Assembly (NCBI GenBank): GCA_047602125.1
Contig: JASGIB010000001.1
Location: 1,054,001-1,118,000 of the forward strand
Length of the DNA stretch: 64,000 nt
Reading direction: 5' to 3'
From: Pseudoluteimonas sp047602125
Lineage (GTDB): Bacteria; Pseudomonadota; Gammaproteobacteria; Xanthomonadales; Xanthomonadaceae
This document shows, in pieces, positions 1 through 9,290 of this stretch (its first letter is position 1; every line of letters starts with the position of its first letter). A model generated the notes under the pieces. It was not told the origin of the DNA and did not search any database. It worked only from the letters and a program-made list of their open reading frames with translations. Made by a program: the position numbers and the translations under genes.

Positions 1-1234
1 TGATTTCCAGCGCGCGGATCTTCGGTGCGCCGCTGACCGTGCCCGCCGGGAAGGTCGCGCGGAGCACGTCGGCGTAACTCAGTCCCGGCTTCAGCCTTCC
101 CGTCACTTCGCTGACGAGGTGCATGACGTGGCTGTAGCGCTCGACCGCGAACTGCTCGCCGACCCGGACGCTGCCCGCCTCGCTGATGCGACCGACATCG
201 TTGCGGCCGAGATCGATCAGCATCAGGTGCTCGGCGCGTTCCTTGGGATCGGCCAGCAGTTCGGCTTCCAGCGCGTTGTCTTCTTCCACCGTTTTCCCGC
301 GCGGCCGCGTGCCGGCGATGGGACGCACCGTCACCGTTCCGCCCTGCAATCGCGCAAGGATTTCCGGTGAAGAGCCGACGACCTGCGTTTCGCCGGTATC
401 GAGGAAATACATGTACGGCGAGGGATTCAGCGCACGCAACGCGCGATAGACATCGACCGGGCGCGCGGCGAACGGCACGCTCAGCCGCTGCGAAGGCACG
501 ACCTGGAAGATGTCGCCGGCGCGGATGTAGTCCTGCGCCTTGCGCACCACGGCGTGATACTGCTCGCGGGTGAAGGACGAACGGAAATCGGATTCGTCGA
601 TGGCCGCCGGCTGCAGCGTTTCCGGATACGGCGCGCCGCCGTGGCGCAGGCGGTGCACCAACGCATCGAGCCGCCGGTTGGCGCGCGCCAAGGCCTGCGG
701 TTCGCGCGGGTCGGCGTGCACGACGAGGTAGAGCCGGCCCTTGAGGTTGTCGAACACCGCCAGTTCTTCGCTGAGCATCAGCAGGATGTCGGGCGTGCCG
801 AGTTCGTCCGGCCTGGGGTTGGCCTTTAGCCGGGGTTCGATGTATTCGATGCATTCGAAGCCGAACCAGCCGACCAGGCCGCCGGCGAATCCGGGCAGGC
901 CTTCGAGCTTCGGCACCTTGCAGGTTTCGCGCAGGCGTTCGACTTCGGCCAGCGGATCGGCGACTTCGCGCGTTTCCGCCACTTCGCCGTATTCGCGCAC
1001 ATCGAGCGTGTGCCCGCGGAATTCGTACACCCGGCGCGCCGGCAGGCCGATGATGGAATAACGCCCGAAGCGTTCGCCGCCCTCGACCGATTCGAACAGG
1101 TAGGTGTGCGGGCCGTCGGCCAGCTTCAGGTAGACCGAGAGCGGCGTGTCGAGGTCGGAGAGCACCTCGCGCACCACCGGCACGAGGGTGCAGCCGTCAG
1201 CGGCGTGCTGCTGGAATTGCGCGGGCGTGGTCAA
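1..1234 (-). CDS. trpE: Anthranilate synthase component I, 3' end outside the window
   Basis: Converts chorismate to anthranilate, the committed step of tryptophan synthesis, with a glutamine amidotransferase partner (TrpG) not in the window. About 411 codons are visible and the last part of the chorismate-binding domain lies off the left edge. Visible motifs are LDTGETQVVGSSPE, RPIAGTRPRG and ERAEHLMLIDLGRND, with FPAGTVSGAPKIRALEI at the edge. The N-terminal part (VYLKLADGPHTYLFES, FGRYSIIGL) is the family's feedback-binding region. There is no suitable ATG. TTG at 1234 was chosen because GAAGGA lies 8 nt upstream and the product then begins TTPAQFQQ. Confidence 0.95.
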   Translation of the reverse strand, partial: MTTPAQFQQHAADGCTLVPVVREVLSDLDTPLSVYLKLADGPHTYLFESVEGGERFGRYSIIGLPARRVYEFRGHTLDVREYGEVAETREVADPLAEVERLRETCKVPKLEGLPGFAGGLVGWFGFECIEYIEPRLKANPRPDELGTPDILLMLSEELAVFDNLKGRLYLVVHADPREPQALARANRRLDALVHRLRHGGAPYPETLQPAAIDESDFRSSFTREQYHAVVRKAQDYIRAGDIFQVVPSQRLSVPFAARPVDVYRALRALNPSPYMYFLDTGETQVVGSSPEILARLQGGTVTVRPIAGTRPRGKTVEEDNALEAELLADPKERAEHLMLIDLGRNDVGRISEAGSVRVGEQFAVERYSHVMHLVSEVTGRLKPGLSYADVLRATFPAGTVSGAPKIRALEI

Positions 1235-1325
1235 GCGGGGCGTCCTTCGAATGCGTACGGGCGAACGGGGCGGCGGAAACTCGCCACCATCGCCAACCCT
1301 GCCCGAAAGACGTCGCCCGGTTCAT
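1235..1325 (-). promoter_or_regulatory. Possible Trp-codon-rich leader region upstream of trpE
   Basis: An ATG at 1325 on the minus strand opens a short reading frame with Gly-Trp-Arg-Trp-Trp-Arg at about residues 10 to 15 (TGG CGA TGG TGG), about 50 nt before the trpE start. Clustered Trp codons before trpE recall trp attenuator leader peptides. However, this frame does not stop before trpE, and there is no U-tract terminator between it and the gene. Classical attenuation is therefore not supported and the cluster may be chance. Confidence 0.2.
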
Positions 1326-1438
1326 GCCGCGACTGTAGCGGGCCGGGCGCCGTCACGCCACCGTAATCACCCGCATGGAGAATGGAAGGCCATTGCAGGG
1401 ACGAAACGCGGGGCAGGACGCTCCAACTTCTCTCCAGG

Positions 1439-1467
1439 GCCGACGAACAGGGCGTCGGCTTTTTTTT
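1439..1467 (+). terminator. Rho-independent terminator with no upstream gene on its strand
   Basis: A 7-bp stem GCCGACG/CGTCGGC (1439-1445 with 1453-1459) is followed at once by eight T on the plus strand. Both neighbouring genes, trpE and rpe, read on the minus strand, so this terminator serves neither. It may end a small plus-strand RNA starting around 1370-1400. Confidence 0.65.
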
Positions 1468-1488
1468 GCCTGCGATATCCGATCGCGA

Positions 1489-2175
1489 TCAGCGCACGGC
1501 GGCGACCGCCGCCTTCATCCGCGCGACGACGTCCGCGTACCGTGCTTCTTCAGAGCCGGACTGGCCGAAGATCGCGCTGCCGGCGACGAAGGTGTCGGCA
1601 CCCGCCTTGGCGATTTCGCCGATGTTGTCCGGCTTCACCCCGCCGTCGATTTCCAGCCGCATCGGCCGACCGCTGCGGTCGATGCGTTCGCGCACCGCGC
1701 GCAGCTTGTCGAGGGTCGAGGGGATGAAGGACTGGCCGCCGAAACCGGGATTCACCGACATCAGCAGCACGTAGTCGAGGTCCTCGAGGACATAGTCGAG
1801 CACGTCCACCGGCGTCGCCGGGTTCAGCACCAGCCCGGCCTCGCAGCCCGAGGCCTTGATCAGCTGGATGGTGCGGTGCACGTGGCGGCTGGCCTCCGGG
1901 TGGAAGCTGATATGGCTGGCGCCGGCCCTGGCGAACATCGGCACCAGCGCGTCCACCGGTTCCACCATCAGGTGCACGTCGATGGGGGCGGTCACCCCGT
2001 GCTTGCGCAGGGCCTCGCAGACCAGCGGGCCGATGGTCAGGTTGGGCACGTAATGGTTGTCCATCACGTCGAAATGCACCCAGTCGGCGCCGGCGGCGAG
2101 CACGGCGTCGACCTCGGCGCCGAGGCGGGCGAAGTCGGCGGACAGGATGGACGGGGCGATGACCGTGGGCTGCAT
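1489..2175 (-). CDS. rpe: Ribulose-phosphate 3-epimerase
   Basis: Interconverts ribulose 5-phosphate and xylulose 5-phosphate in the pentose phosphate pathway. The 228-residue TIM barrel has the family length. Family motifs are APSILSADFARLG at the N terminus, HFDVMDNHYVPNLTIG (metal-binding Asp), PIDVHLMVEP, the phosphate loop MSVNPGFGGQSF and LEIDGGVKPDNI (catalytic Asp). An upstream in-frame extension exists, but starting at MQPTVIAPSIL fits the family. It lies on the same strand as trpE, 254 bp upstream of it. Confidence 0.97.
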   Translation of the reverse strand: MQPTVIAPSILSADFARLGAEVDAVLAAGADWVHFDVMDNHYVPNLTIGPLVCEALRKHGVTAPIDVHLMVEPVDALVPMFARAGASHISFHPEASRHVHRTIQLIKASGCEAGLVLNPATPVDVLDYVLEDLDYVLLMSVNPGFGGQSFIPSTLDKLRAVRERIDRSGRPMRLEIDGGVKPDNIGEIAKAGADTFVAGSAIFGQSGSEEARYADVVARMKAAVAAVR

Positions 2176-2246
2176 ACCGCGCAGTGTAGCGTCCGCGGCG
2201 CGTCGGGCGGCGTACACTGTGCCGCCCCGCTCCGGACCGAACGCGC

Positions 2247-3143
2247 GTGGCGACTACCCTGCTCGAAGCCGATCTGCCCGGCCTGACCCTGCGCCATCGC
2301 GGCAAGGTCCGCGACGTGTTCGAACTCGGGAACGAGCAACTCCTGATCGTCGCCACCGACCGCCTGTCCGCGTTCGACGTGGTCCTGCCCGACCCGATCC
2401 CCGGCAAGGGCGAGATGCTGTGCCAGATCAGCAACTTCTGGTTCGGCGAAACCGCGCACCTGATGCGCAACCACCTGACCGGCATCGACGTCGCCTCGGT
2501 GCTGCCGGCCGGCGTCGATCCCGTGCTGTACGCGAAGCGCGCGGTGGTGACCAGGAAGCTCAAGCCGGTGCCGGTGGAGGCGATCGCCCGCGGCTACCTG
2601 ATCGGCAGCGGCTGGAAGGACTACCAGCGCACCGGTCGCGTCAGCGGGATCCCCTTGGCCGACGGCCTGCGCCAAGCCGAGCAACTGCCGCAGCCAGTGT
2701 TCACGCCCTCGACCAAGGCCGCGGTCGGCGACCACGACGAGAACATCGATTTCGACACCGTCGTGCGCACCATCGGCGCCGACCTCGCCGAACAGGTGCG
2801 CGACGCCACGCTGCGCCTGTACGAATTCGCGCGCGACTACGCCGCGCGGCGCGGCATCATCCTCGCCGACACCAAGTTCGAATTCGGCACCGACGCCGAC
2901 GGCCGCCTGTACGTGATGGACGAAATGCTGACCCCCGATTCCTCGCGCTACTGGCCCGCGGACCAGTACGAGATCGGCACCAGCCCGCCGAGCTACGACA
3001 AGCAGTTCGTGCGCGATTACCTGGAGACGCTGGACTGGGACAAGACCGCGCCCGGACCGAAACTGCCGGCGGAAGTGATACAACGCACGCGTGCCAAGTA
3101 CGCCGAGGCACTGCAGAAACTGGCCGGCATCGACATCGATTGA
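2247..3143 (+). CDS. purC: Phosphoribosylaminoimidazole-succinocarboxamide (SAICAR) synthase
   Basis: ATP-dependent ligation of aspartate to CAIR, the eighth step of de novo purine synthesis. The protein has 298 residues, the longer class I SAICAR synthetase form. It shows RHRGKVRDVFELG near the N terminus (nucleotide loop), TDRLSAFDVVLPDPIPGKG, RGYLIGSGWKDY and the second signature LADTKFEFG followed by VMDEMLTPDSSRYWP. The start is GTG at 2247. The gene diverges from rpe with about 70 bp between the starts, which must hold both promoters. Confidence 0.97.
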   Translation: MATTLLEADLPGLTLRHRGKVRDVFELGNEQLLIVATDRLSAFDVVLPDPIPGKGEMLCQISNFWFGETAHLMRNHLTGIDVASVLPAGVDPVLYAKRAVVTRKLKPVPVEAIARGYLIGSGWKDYQRTGRVSGIPLADGLRQAEQLPQPVFTPSTKAAVGDHDENIDFDTVVRTIGADLAEQVRDATLRLYEFARDYAARRGIILADTKFEFGTDADGRLYVMDEMLTPDSSRYWPADQYEIGTSPPSYDKQFVRDYLETLDWDKTAPGPKLPAEVIQRTRAKYAEALQKLAGIDID

Positions 3144-3156
3144 ACGGAGCACGCGC

Positions 3157-3642
3157 ATGAACGCGACGACCGAACGCAACATCGACCAGTGGTTCGCGCA
3201 TTACAGCGCCGACCACCAGAACCACGGCAACCAGCGCATCCATGTCTTCGCGGTGCCGCTGATCCTGTGGAGCGTGGTCGCGCTGCTGTGGTGCTTGCCC
3301 GTGCCGGGCACCTGGTTCCGGCAGGGCCTGTGGGCCGCGCTGGCGATGTTCCTCGCGTGGAGCTTCTACTGGCGCGCCTCGCGCTCGCTCGGGCTGGGCA
3401 TGCTCGCCTGGTTCGTGCTGCTGGCGTGGCTGACGCGCTGGCTGCACGGCGTGCTCGGCACGCAGCAATTGCTGTGGCTCGCCGTCGGCGTGTTCGTCGT
3501 CGCGTGGATCGCGCAGTTCGTGGGCCACAGCAAGCTGTTCGAAGGCCGCAAGCCGAGCTTCCTCACCGACCTGAAATACCTGCTGATCGGCCCGGCGTGG
3601 GTGCTGGCCAAGCTGTATCGCAAGCTCGGCTTGAAATATTGA
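3157..3642 (+). CDS. Mpo1-like (DUF962) integral membrane protein
   Basis: A 161-residue protein with about four hydrophobic segments. The N-terminal FAHYSADHQNHGNQRIH, with conserved histidines, and the later GHSKLFEGRKPSFLTD are typical of the DUF962/Mpo1-like family. The yeast member oxidises 2-hydroxy fatty acids using Fe2+, which the His residues would bind; bacterial members are hardly studied. ATG at 3157 follows GGAGC with suitable spacing, 13 bp after purC, so the two are probably co-transcribed. Confidence 0.85.
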   Translation: MNATTERNIDQWFAHYSADHQNHGNQRIHVFAVPLILWSVVALLWCLPVPGTWFRQGLWAALAMFLAWSFYWRASRSLGLGMLAWFVLLAWLTRWLHGVLGTQQLLWLAVGVFVVAWIAQFVGHSKLFEGRKPSFLTDLKYLLIGPAWVLAKLYRKLGLKY

Positions 3643-3654
3643 TCAACATTCCCC

Positions 3655-3760
3655 TGTAGGAGCGCTCTCGAGCGCGACTGGCACACGGCAAACCATACAG
3701 GTCGCGCTCGAGAGCGCTCCTACAAACGCGATTCTGGTCGCGGCCAAAGCCGCTCCTACA
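3655..3760. repeat. TAGGAGCG-family palindromic repeat cluster (three half-units)
   Basis: Half-unit 3655-3678 (TGTAGGAGCGCTCTCGAGCG...) and its perfect 24-bp inverted copy 3701-3724 are separated by 22 bp. A third, degenerate half-unit of 24 bp lies at 3737-3760. Each half contains its own short palindrome. The cluster fills the gap between two convergent genes. The last unit carries the TAG stop codon of the minus-strand epimerase gene (3756-3758). Confidence 0.9.
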
Positions 3761-4615
3761 AAAGCGGCTTGAACATGTCCGCCGTCGGCGCGAACGCGCG
3801 CGGCGTGTAACCGAAATCGCGGCGCGCCGGCCCGGCATCGAACACCAGGTCATCGCGCATGCGCCGCACCGCGGCATCGCTCAGCTCGCGGGCGATGCCG
3901 CGGGAACGGGCCGCGCGCAATGCCAGCCGGAACAGCGGCATCGGCAATTCCAGCAGTCCGCATGGCGGTTCGAGGCAATCCAGCACGCGCCGCACCATCT
4001 CGCGGTACGGCAGGGTCTCGACACCGGGCAGGTCGTAGGCACGCCCTTTCGCCACGGCCGACTGGCTGGCGGCGAACGCCGCGTCGGCGAGATCGTCCAC
4101 GTGCACCGGCTGGCGCAGACCGTCCGCCCGCCGCGGCAATACGAAGCAGCCATGGCGCCGCGCGAGCGCGGCGATGCGCGACAGCGTGGCGTCGCGGCCG
4201 CTGCCGTAGACCAGCGTGGGCCGCAACATCGTCGCCGCCGCGCCGCGCTGTTCGGACGATGCGAACAACGCCGCTTCCGCACCGAGCAGGCGCCGCACGA
4301 GGTCGCGTTCGTGCGCGTCTTCGGAATCGTGCTTGGTCATGGCGCTGGTCGAACCGAAGGCGACGATGCGCGGCGCGGCGATGCGCGATTCCCCGTGCCA
4401 GCGCGCGAAGGCATCCAGCGGCCCGCAGCTGAAGATCGCGTCCACCGATGCCGGCAACGGCGGCATCGCCGCGAATTCGCCCCGCAGCCATTGCAGGCCC
4501 CGCGTGTCCGCCTGCGCGCCGCGCGACACCGCGAGCACGCGCCAGCCGCGTTCCTCCAGGCGCTCCAGCAGCGGTGCGCCGATTTGCCCGCTGGCGCCGA
4601 ACACGAGCGCGGTGT

Positions 4616-4619
<4 letters not shown>
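3756..4619 (-). CDS. NAD(P)-binding SDR-type epimerase/reductase
   Basis: A 287-residue Rossmann-fold protein. The N terminus LVFGASGQIGAPLLERL is the nucleotide-binding GxSGxxG loop of extended or atypical SDRs, and QPVHVDDLADAAFAA is the usual second landmark of NAD-dependent epimerases. The classical YxxxK is not obvious, so an atypical SDR is likely and the substrate is unknown. ATG at 4619 overlaps the nhaA stop by 4 bp, so the genes are translationally coupled. The TAG stop is part of a TAGGAGCG repeat, so the last residues (FKPLL) may have been redefined by the repeat. Confidence 0.85.
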
Positions 4620-5788
<1,169 letters not shown>

Positions 5789-5798
5789 GGCTCCCGGC

Positions 5799-6752
5799 TC
5801 AGGCCGTCAGGTGGAACAACTCCCACGCCAGCCACGCGCCGAACGCGAGCAGCAGCACCGCGCCTTCGTGGCGGCTGATGCGCAGCTCGCTGCGCGCCAT
5901 CGGGAACAGCACCAGCGCCAGTGCGAACGCCGCCGGAAGTTCGAACTGCACGAACGAGGCGGGCAGCGGCGTCGGCCGGAACGCGGCCATGCCGCCGAGC
6001 ACCACCAGCAGGTTGAACAGGCTGGAACCGAGCACGTGGCCGGCGACCATGTCGCCCTGTCCGCGGCGCGCGGCGACGACGGCCGCGGCCATTTCCGGCA
6101 ACGCGGTGCAGATCGCGACCGGCAGCAGGCCGGTGACCAGCGGGCCCATGCCGAGCCCCAGGCCGACGACGGGCGCGCTCTGCACCAGCCATTTCGCGCC
6201 GAAGTACATCGCGACGATGGCGATGGCGACGCGGGAGAGATTCAGGCCGAGGCCCGGCCGGGTTTCGGCGAAGCGCGCGATGTCGGCCTGCAGTTCGGCC
6301 GGTTCGCGCTTGCCGCGCAGCAGCAGGAACGCGAGCATCACCACGAAGCCCGCGAGCAGCAGCAGGCCTTCGTTGCGCGAGAGCACGCCGTCGAGGCCGA
6401 AGCCGATCGCCACCGCGGTCATCGCCAGCAGCCACACCAGCAAAGGCCCGATCGCCCGGCTGCGCAACACCAGCGGCGCCGCGAGCGCGGCCGCGCCGAG
6501 CGTGAGGCCGATGTTGGCGATGTTGCTGCCGACCGCGTTGCCCAGCGCCAGCGACTGGTTGCCGACCCACACCGCGCGCGCGTTGACCGCGAGTTCCGGC
6601 AAGGAAGTGCCGAACGCGACCAGCAGCAGACCGGCGATGAACGGCGATGCGCCCAGGCGTTGCGCCAATCCCGACGCGCCCTTGACGATGGAATCGCCAC
6701 CGAGGGCCAGCAATACCAGCCCCGCCACGAACCACATCACCGCAGTTGCCAT
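5799..6752 (-). CDS. Calcium/sodium antiporter, YrbG (CaCA) family
   Basis: A 317-residue membrane exchanger with the two inverted alpha repeats of the CaCA superfamily. Repeat one carries FGTSLPELAVNARA near residue 45 and GNAVGSNIANIGLTLG. Repeat two carries TALPEMAAAVVAARRG and GHVLGSSLFNLLVVLG. The acidic residues in the two PE motifs bind cation. The length matches E. coli YrbG. It is followed 10 bp later by nhaA on the same strand, so an operon is likely. Direction and ion specificity are inferred from the family. Confidence 0.93.
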   Translation of the reverse strand: MATAVMWFVAGLVLLALGGDSIVKGASGLAQRLGASPFIAGLLLVAFGTSLPELAVNARAVWVGNQSLALGNAVGSNIANIGLTLGAAALAAPLVLRSRAIGPLLVWLLAMTAVAIGFGLDGVLSRNEGLLLLAGFVVMLAFLLLRGKREPAELQADIARFAETRPGLGLNLSRVAIAIVAMYFGAKWLVQSAPVVGLGLGMGPLVTGLLPVAICTALPEMAAAVVAARRGQGDMVAGHVLGSSLFNLLVVLGGMAAFRPTPLPASFVQFELPAAFALALVLFPMARSELRISRHEGAVLLLAFGAWLAWELFHLTA

Positions 6753-6802
6753 GCGACTCTCCCCGTGCGCGACGCCTCGATTCTAGGCCGAACCCCCGCG
6801 CC

Positions 6803-7459
6803 TCAGGAACAACCCTCGACGTAATCCACCTGCGGCGACAGGCCCACCCGCCATGCCGTGGCCTTGCCGGCGGCATCGGTTTCGAACACCAGCTTCGCCG
6901 GCGAGACGCCGCTGGCGGCGATCGACAGGACTTGGCCGCCCTCGACGTATTTGTGCGGCGTCGATTGCAGCGCGCCGTGGTAGAGCGCCTGCAGTTCCTG
7001 CGTCGCCATGCCGACCTTGCCGCCACCGGGCGCGACGAACTTCGCGCTGTCGGTGCCGTAGCGCACGAACTTGCCGTCGCCGATCATGAAGGCGAATTCG
7101 GACGGCGATTTCACCCATTTCGGCGCCATGAAGTAGCAGGACGGATTCGCGTCCTTGCCCAGCGCCTTCAATTCGCCGCCCCATGACTTCTCCATGTCCG
7201 CGGCGGCGGTGCCGAACTTCACGTCGCCGTAGCCGGCGAAGCCCGCCTGCGTGTCGGCGCCATCGGCCGCGGGCGCAGGCATGTCGGTCGACGCAGGCGT
7301 CGGCAGGCTCGCGGGCATCGGCATCGTCGCCGGCGGAATGTCCTCGGCGGGCTGGTCCGCGACCGGCGGCGCAGCCGCGGGATCGGTGGATGCGTCGCGT
7401 TGCGAGGTGCATGCGGCCAATGCCGCGATCATGGCCAGGCTAAGCAGGGAACGTGTCAT
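6803..7459 (-). CDS. Conserved hypothetical lipoprotein
   Basis: A 218-residue protein with a lipoprotein signal ending in the lipobox LAAC (Cys16), then a long Pro/Ala-rich linker to about residue 75. The C-terminal globular part begins GYGDVKFGTAAADMEKSWGG and ends VDYVEGCS, with two further Cys (in NPSCYFMAPKWV and at the end) that may form a disulfide. Probably anchored to the outer membrane. No function recognised. Confidence 0.75.
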   Translation of the reverse strand: MTRSLLSLAMIAALAACTSQRDASTDPAAAPPVADQPAEDIPPATMPMPASLPTPASTDMPAPAADGADTQAGFAGYGDVKFGTAAADMEKSWGGELKALGKDANPSCYFMAPKWVKSPSEFAFMIGDGKFVRYGTDSAKFVAPGGGKVGMATQELQALYHGALQSTPHKYVEGGQVLSIAASGVSPAKLVFETDAAGKATAWRVGLSPQVDYVEGCS

Positions 7460-7533
7460 GCCGACTCCGGATGCATGGGGAGCCGGCAGTGTCGCCGATG
7501 GCGGTTAAGGCATCGCGAAACGCAGGCCGATGC

Positions 7534-8836
7534 TCAGGCCTTGGGCGCGAAATGCTTCTGCAGGCCGGCCCAGCAGGCCTGGTAATCGCGCTGCCGGTGC
7601 GCCGCGTCCATCGCGGTTTTCGTCGGGCGGATCACGTTGCGCGCCTCGAACATGAAGGCCATCGTGCCGGTGACGTAGTCCGGCTTCGACGTGTCGGCAT
7701 TGCTCGCCTTCTCGAAGGTCGCCGCATCCGGCCCGTGCCCGGTCATGCAGTTGTGCAGCGACGCGCCTCCGGGCGCGAAGCCCTCGGCCTTGGCGTCGTA
7801 GGCGCCGAAGATCAGGCCCATGAACTCGCTGGCGACGTTGCGGTGGAACCACGGCGGGCGGAACGTGTCCCGTGCCACCAGCACGCGCGGCGGGAAGATC
7901 ACGAAATCCATGTTGCCCACACCGGGTGTGTCGCTGGGCGAAGTCAGCACCAGGAAGATCGACGGATCGGGATGGTCGTGGCTGATCGAACCGATGGTGT
8001 TGAACCTGCGAAGGTCGTATTTGCAGGGCGCGTGGTTGCCATGCCACGCGACCACGTCCAGCGGCGAATGGCCGATGGCCGCACGCCACAGATGGCCCTG
8101 GAACTTCGCGATCAGTTCGAAATCGCCGTCGACATCCTCGAACGCCGCGTTCGGCGTGAGGAAATCGCGCGGATTGGCCAGGCCGTTGCTGCCGATGGGG
8201 CCGAGGTCGGGGATGCGCAAGAAGGCGCCGAAGTTCTCGCAGACGTAGCCGCGCGACGGGCCGTCGGGCAATGCGACGCGGAAGCGGATGCCGCGGGGAA
8301 TGAGCGCGATTTCCTGCGGCTCGACGTTCGAGCACGCCGAGTTCGGTTTCGATGTGCAAGCGGCCCTGCTGCGGGACGATGAGCAGTTCGCCGTCGGCGT
8401 CGTAGAAGAACCGGCCCCGCATGTCGCGGTTGGCCGCGTACATGTGCACGCCGATCCCCGATTGCGTCGACGGCGAACCGTTGCCGGCCATCGTCACCAG
8501 CCCGTCGATGAAATCGGTCGGTGCCTCGGGGATCGGCAACGGGCTCCATCGCAGCTGGTCCGGCGTCACCGGGCCGGTGTCGAAATCGTTGTGGAAATTG
8601 GCTTGCGCGAACGGCTCGAACTCGCCGTGCATCGCCGCCGGGCGGATGCGGTACAGCCAGCTGCGGCGGTTCGCATGCCGAGGCGCTGTGAATGCGGTGC
8701 CGCTGATCTGCTCGGCGTACAGCCCGTGTGCGACCTTCTGCGGCGAATTGCGGCCTTCCGGCAGCGCGCCGGCGACCGCCTCGCTGGCGAACTCGTTGCC
8801 GAAGCCGGATTGGTAGCCGTTGCTGGTGATGGTCAT
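7534..8836 (-). pseudogene. hmgA: Homogentisate 1,2-dioxygenase, interrupted by a single-base frameshift
   Basis: Homogentisate dioxygenase opens the aromatic ring of homogentisate in tyrosine and phenylalanine catabolism. The first half (ITSNGYQSGFGNEFASEA to GRLHIETELGVL) and the second half (from IPRGIRF and GPSRGYVCENFGAFLRIPD to QKHFAPKA) are in different frames. The break is at about 8321-8332, where one surplus base is needed to explain CTCGAACGTCGAGCC. The span is 1303 nt, one more than 434 codons, the family length. Iron ligands are intact in the second half: WFHRNVASEFMG (His, Glu) and SLHNCMTGHG (His). Start at MTITSNGYQSG. Either a real recent mutation or a base-call error. Confidence 0.9.
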
Positions 8837-8849
8837 GGCGTGATCGCTC

Positions 8850-9245
8850 TTAAAGCCCCTCTCCCGGCGGGAGAGGGGTTGGGGTGAGGGTTCGGCTGCA
8901 AGCGAAGTCGAAGATTGCCTGCACAACCGCTTCCGTTTGCGTCAGCGCTTCGTTATCCCAGAACCGCAGTACCGACAATCCCCGCGCTTCAAGGAACCGG
9001 GTGCGAATCGCATCCTGTTCTTCATTGTGCTGCGAGCCATCCAACTCGATCACCAGGCCCAGAGATTCGCAATAGAAGTCCGCAATGTAGGGTGGAATGG
9101 GATGCTGTCGACGGAACTTCAATCCATCGAGTTGACCACCACGGAGACATCGCCAAAGTTCGCGTTCGGCATCGGTCATCTCGCGGCGCAGTCGACGCGA
9201 ATTTCCGAGTATTGTTGTCGGCAGCGGTGGTTTTACTGTGACCAC
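8850..9245 (-). CDS. DUF559 endonuclease-like protein (VSR-related), copy 1
   Basis: A 131-residue protein of the DUF559 family, thought to share the PD-(D/E)xK fold of very-short-patch-repair endonucleases. The N terminus has REMTDAERELWRCLRG. The core GLKFRRQHPIPPYIADFYC and LGLVIELDGSQH supplies the conserved Asp, Glu-x-Asp and His. LSVLRFWDNE follows. The C terminus TLTPTPLPPGEGL is encoded by the flanking repeat. Start at GTG 9245. It lies between hppD and hmgA on their strand. A second member occurs at 61782. DNA cleavage or nicking is inferred from the fold only. Confidence 0.88.
   Translation of the reverse strand: MVTVKPPLPTTILGNSRRLRREMTDAERELWRCLRGGQLDGLKFRRQHPIPPYIADFYCESLGLVIELDGSQHNEEQDAIRTRFLEARGLSVLRFWDNEALTQTEAVVQAIFDFACSRTLTPTPLPPGEGL
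8855..8891 (+). repeat. CCCTCTCCC-family palindromic repeat, left flank of DUF559 copy 1
   Basis: A hairpin CCCCTCTCCC/GGGAGAGGGG is followed by the tail TTGGGGTGAGGGT, which points into the unit. On the minus strand the repeat encodes the last residues of the DUF559 protein (TLTPTPLPPGEG), so gene and repeat are fused. It lies just upstream of the hmgA start and may replace its native translation signals. Confidence 0.9.
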
Positions 9246-9253
9246 TGGATCGT

Positions 9254-9290
9254 ACCCTCACCCCAACCCCTCTCCCGTGGGGAGAGGGGC
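9254..9290 (-). repeat. CCCTCTCCC-family palindromic repeat, right flank of DUF559 copy 1
   Basis: Inverted copy of 8855-8891: tail ACCCTCACCCCAA, then the hairpin CCCCTCTCCC/GGGAGAGGGG. It agrees at 35 of 37 positions, with both differences in the loop. It starts 8 bp before the DUF559 start and ends 8 bp before the hppD stop codon. Confidence 0.9.

Larger units (their letters stand above)
8855..9290 (-). mobile_element. Candidate repeat-bounded DUF559 unit, copy 1
   Basis: A minus-strand DUF559 gene lies between two inverted 37-bp palindromic repeats (8855-8891 and 9254-9290) that differ at two loop bases. The unit sits between hppD and hmgA, genes that normally belong together and read on the same strand, so it looks like an insertion. 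No target-site duplication is visible and no transposase is present. Mobility is inferred from architecture and from a second such unit at 61675-62166. Confidence 0.4.

Noticed and set aside
1146..1727. 193-codon plus-strand frame over the trpE-rpe gap
   Set aside because: Arg/Ser-rich product overlapping both flanking minus-strand genes; it crosses the terminator at 1439-1467.
3655..3760. The repeat clusters as CRISPR arrays
   Set aside because: Units are inverted pairs with variable arms and spacing, not direct repeats with regular spacers, and no cas gene is present.
8855..9290. The DUF559 units as ordinary IS elements
   Set aside because: No DDE or HUH transposase motif, repeats are palindromic hairpins rather than simple terminal inverted repeats, and no target duplication is visible.
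8855..9290. Rho-independent terminators at the CCCTCTCCC hairpins
   Set aside because: The stems are not followed by T runs on either strand; the conserved G-rich tail and dispersed copies fit a repeat family better.
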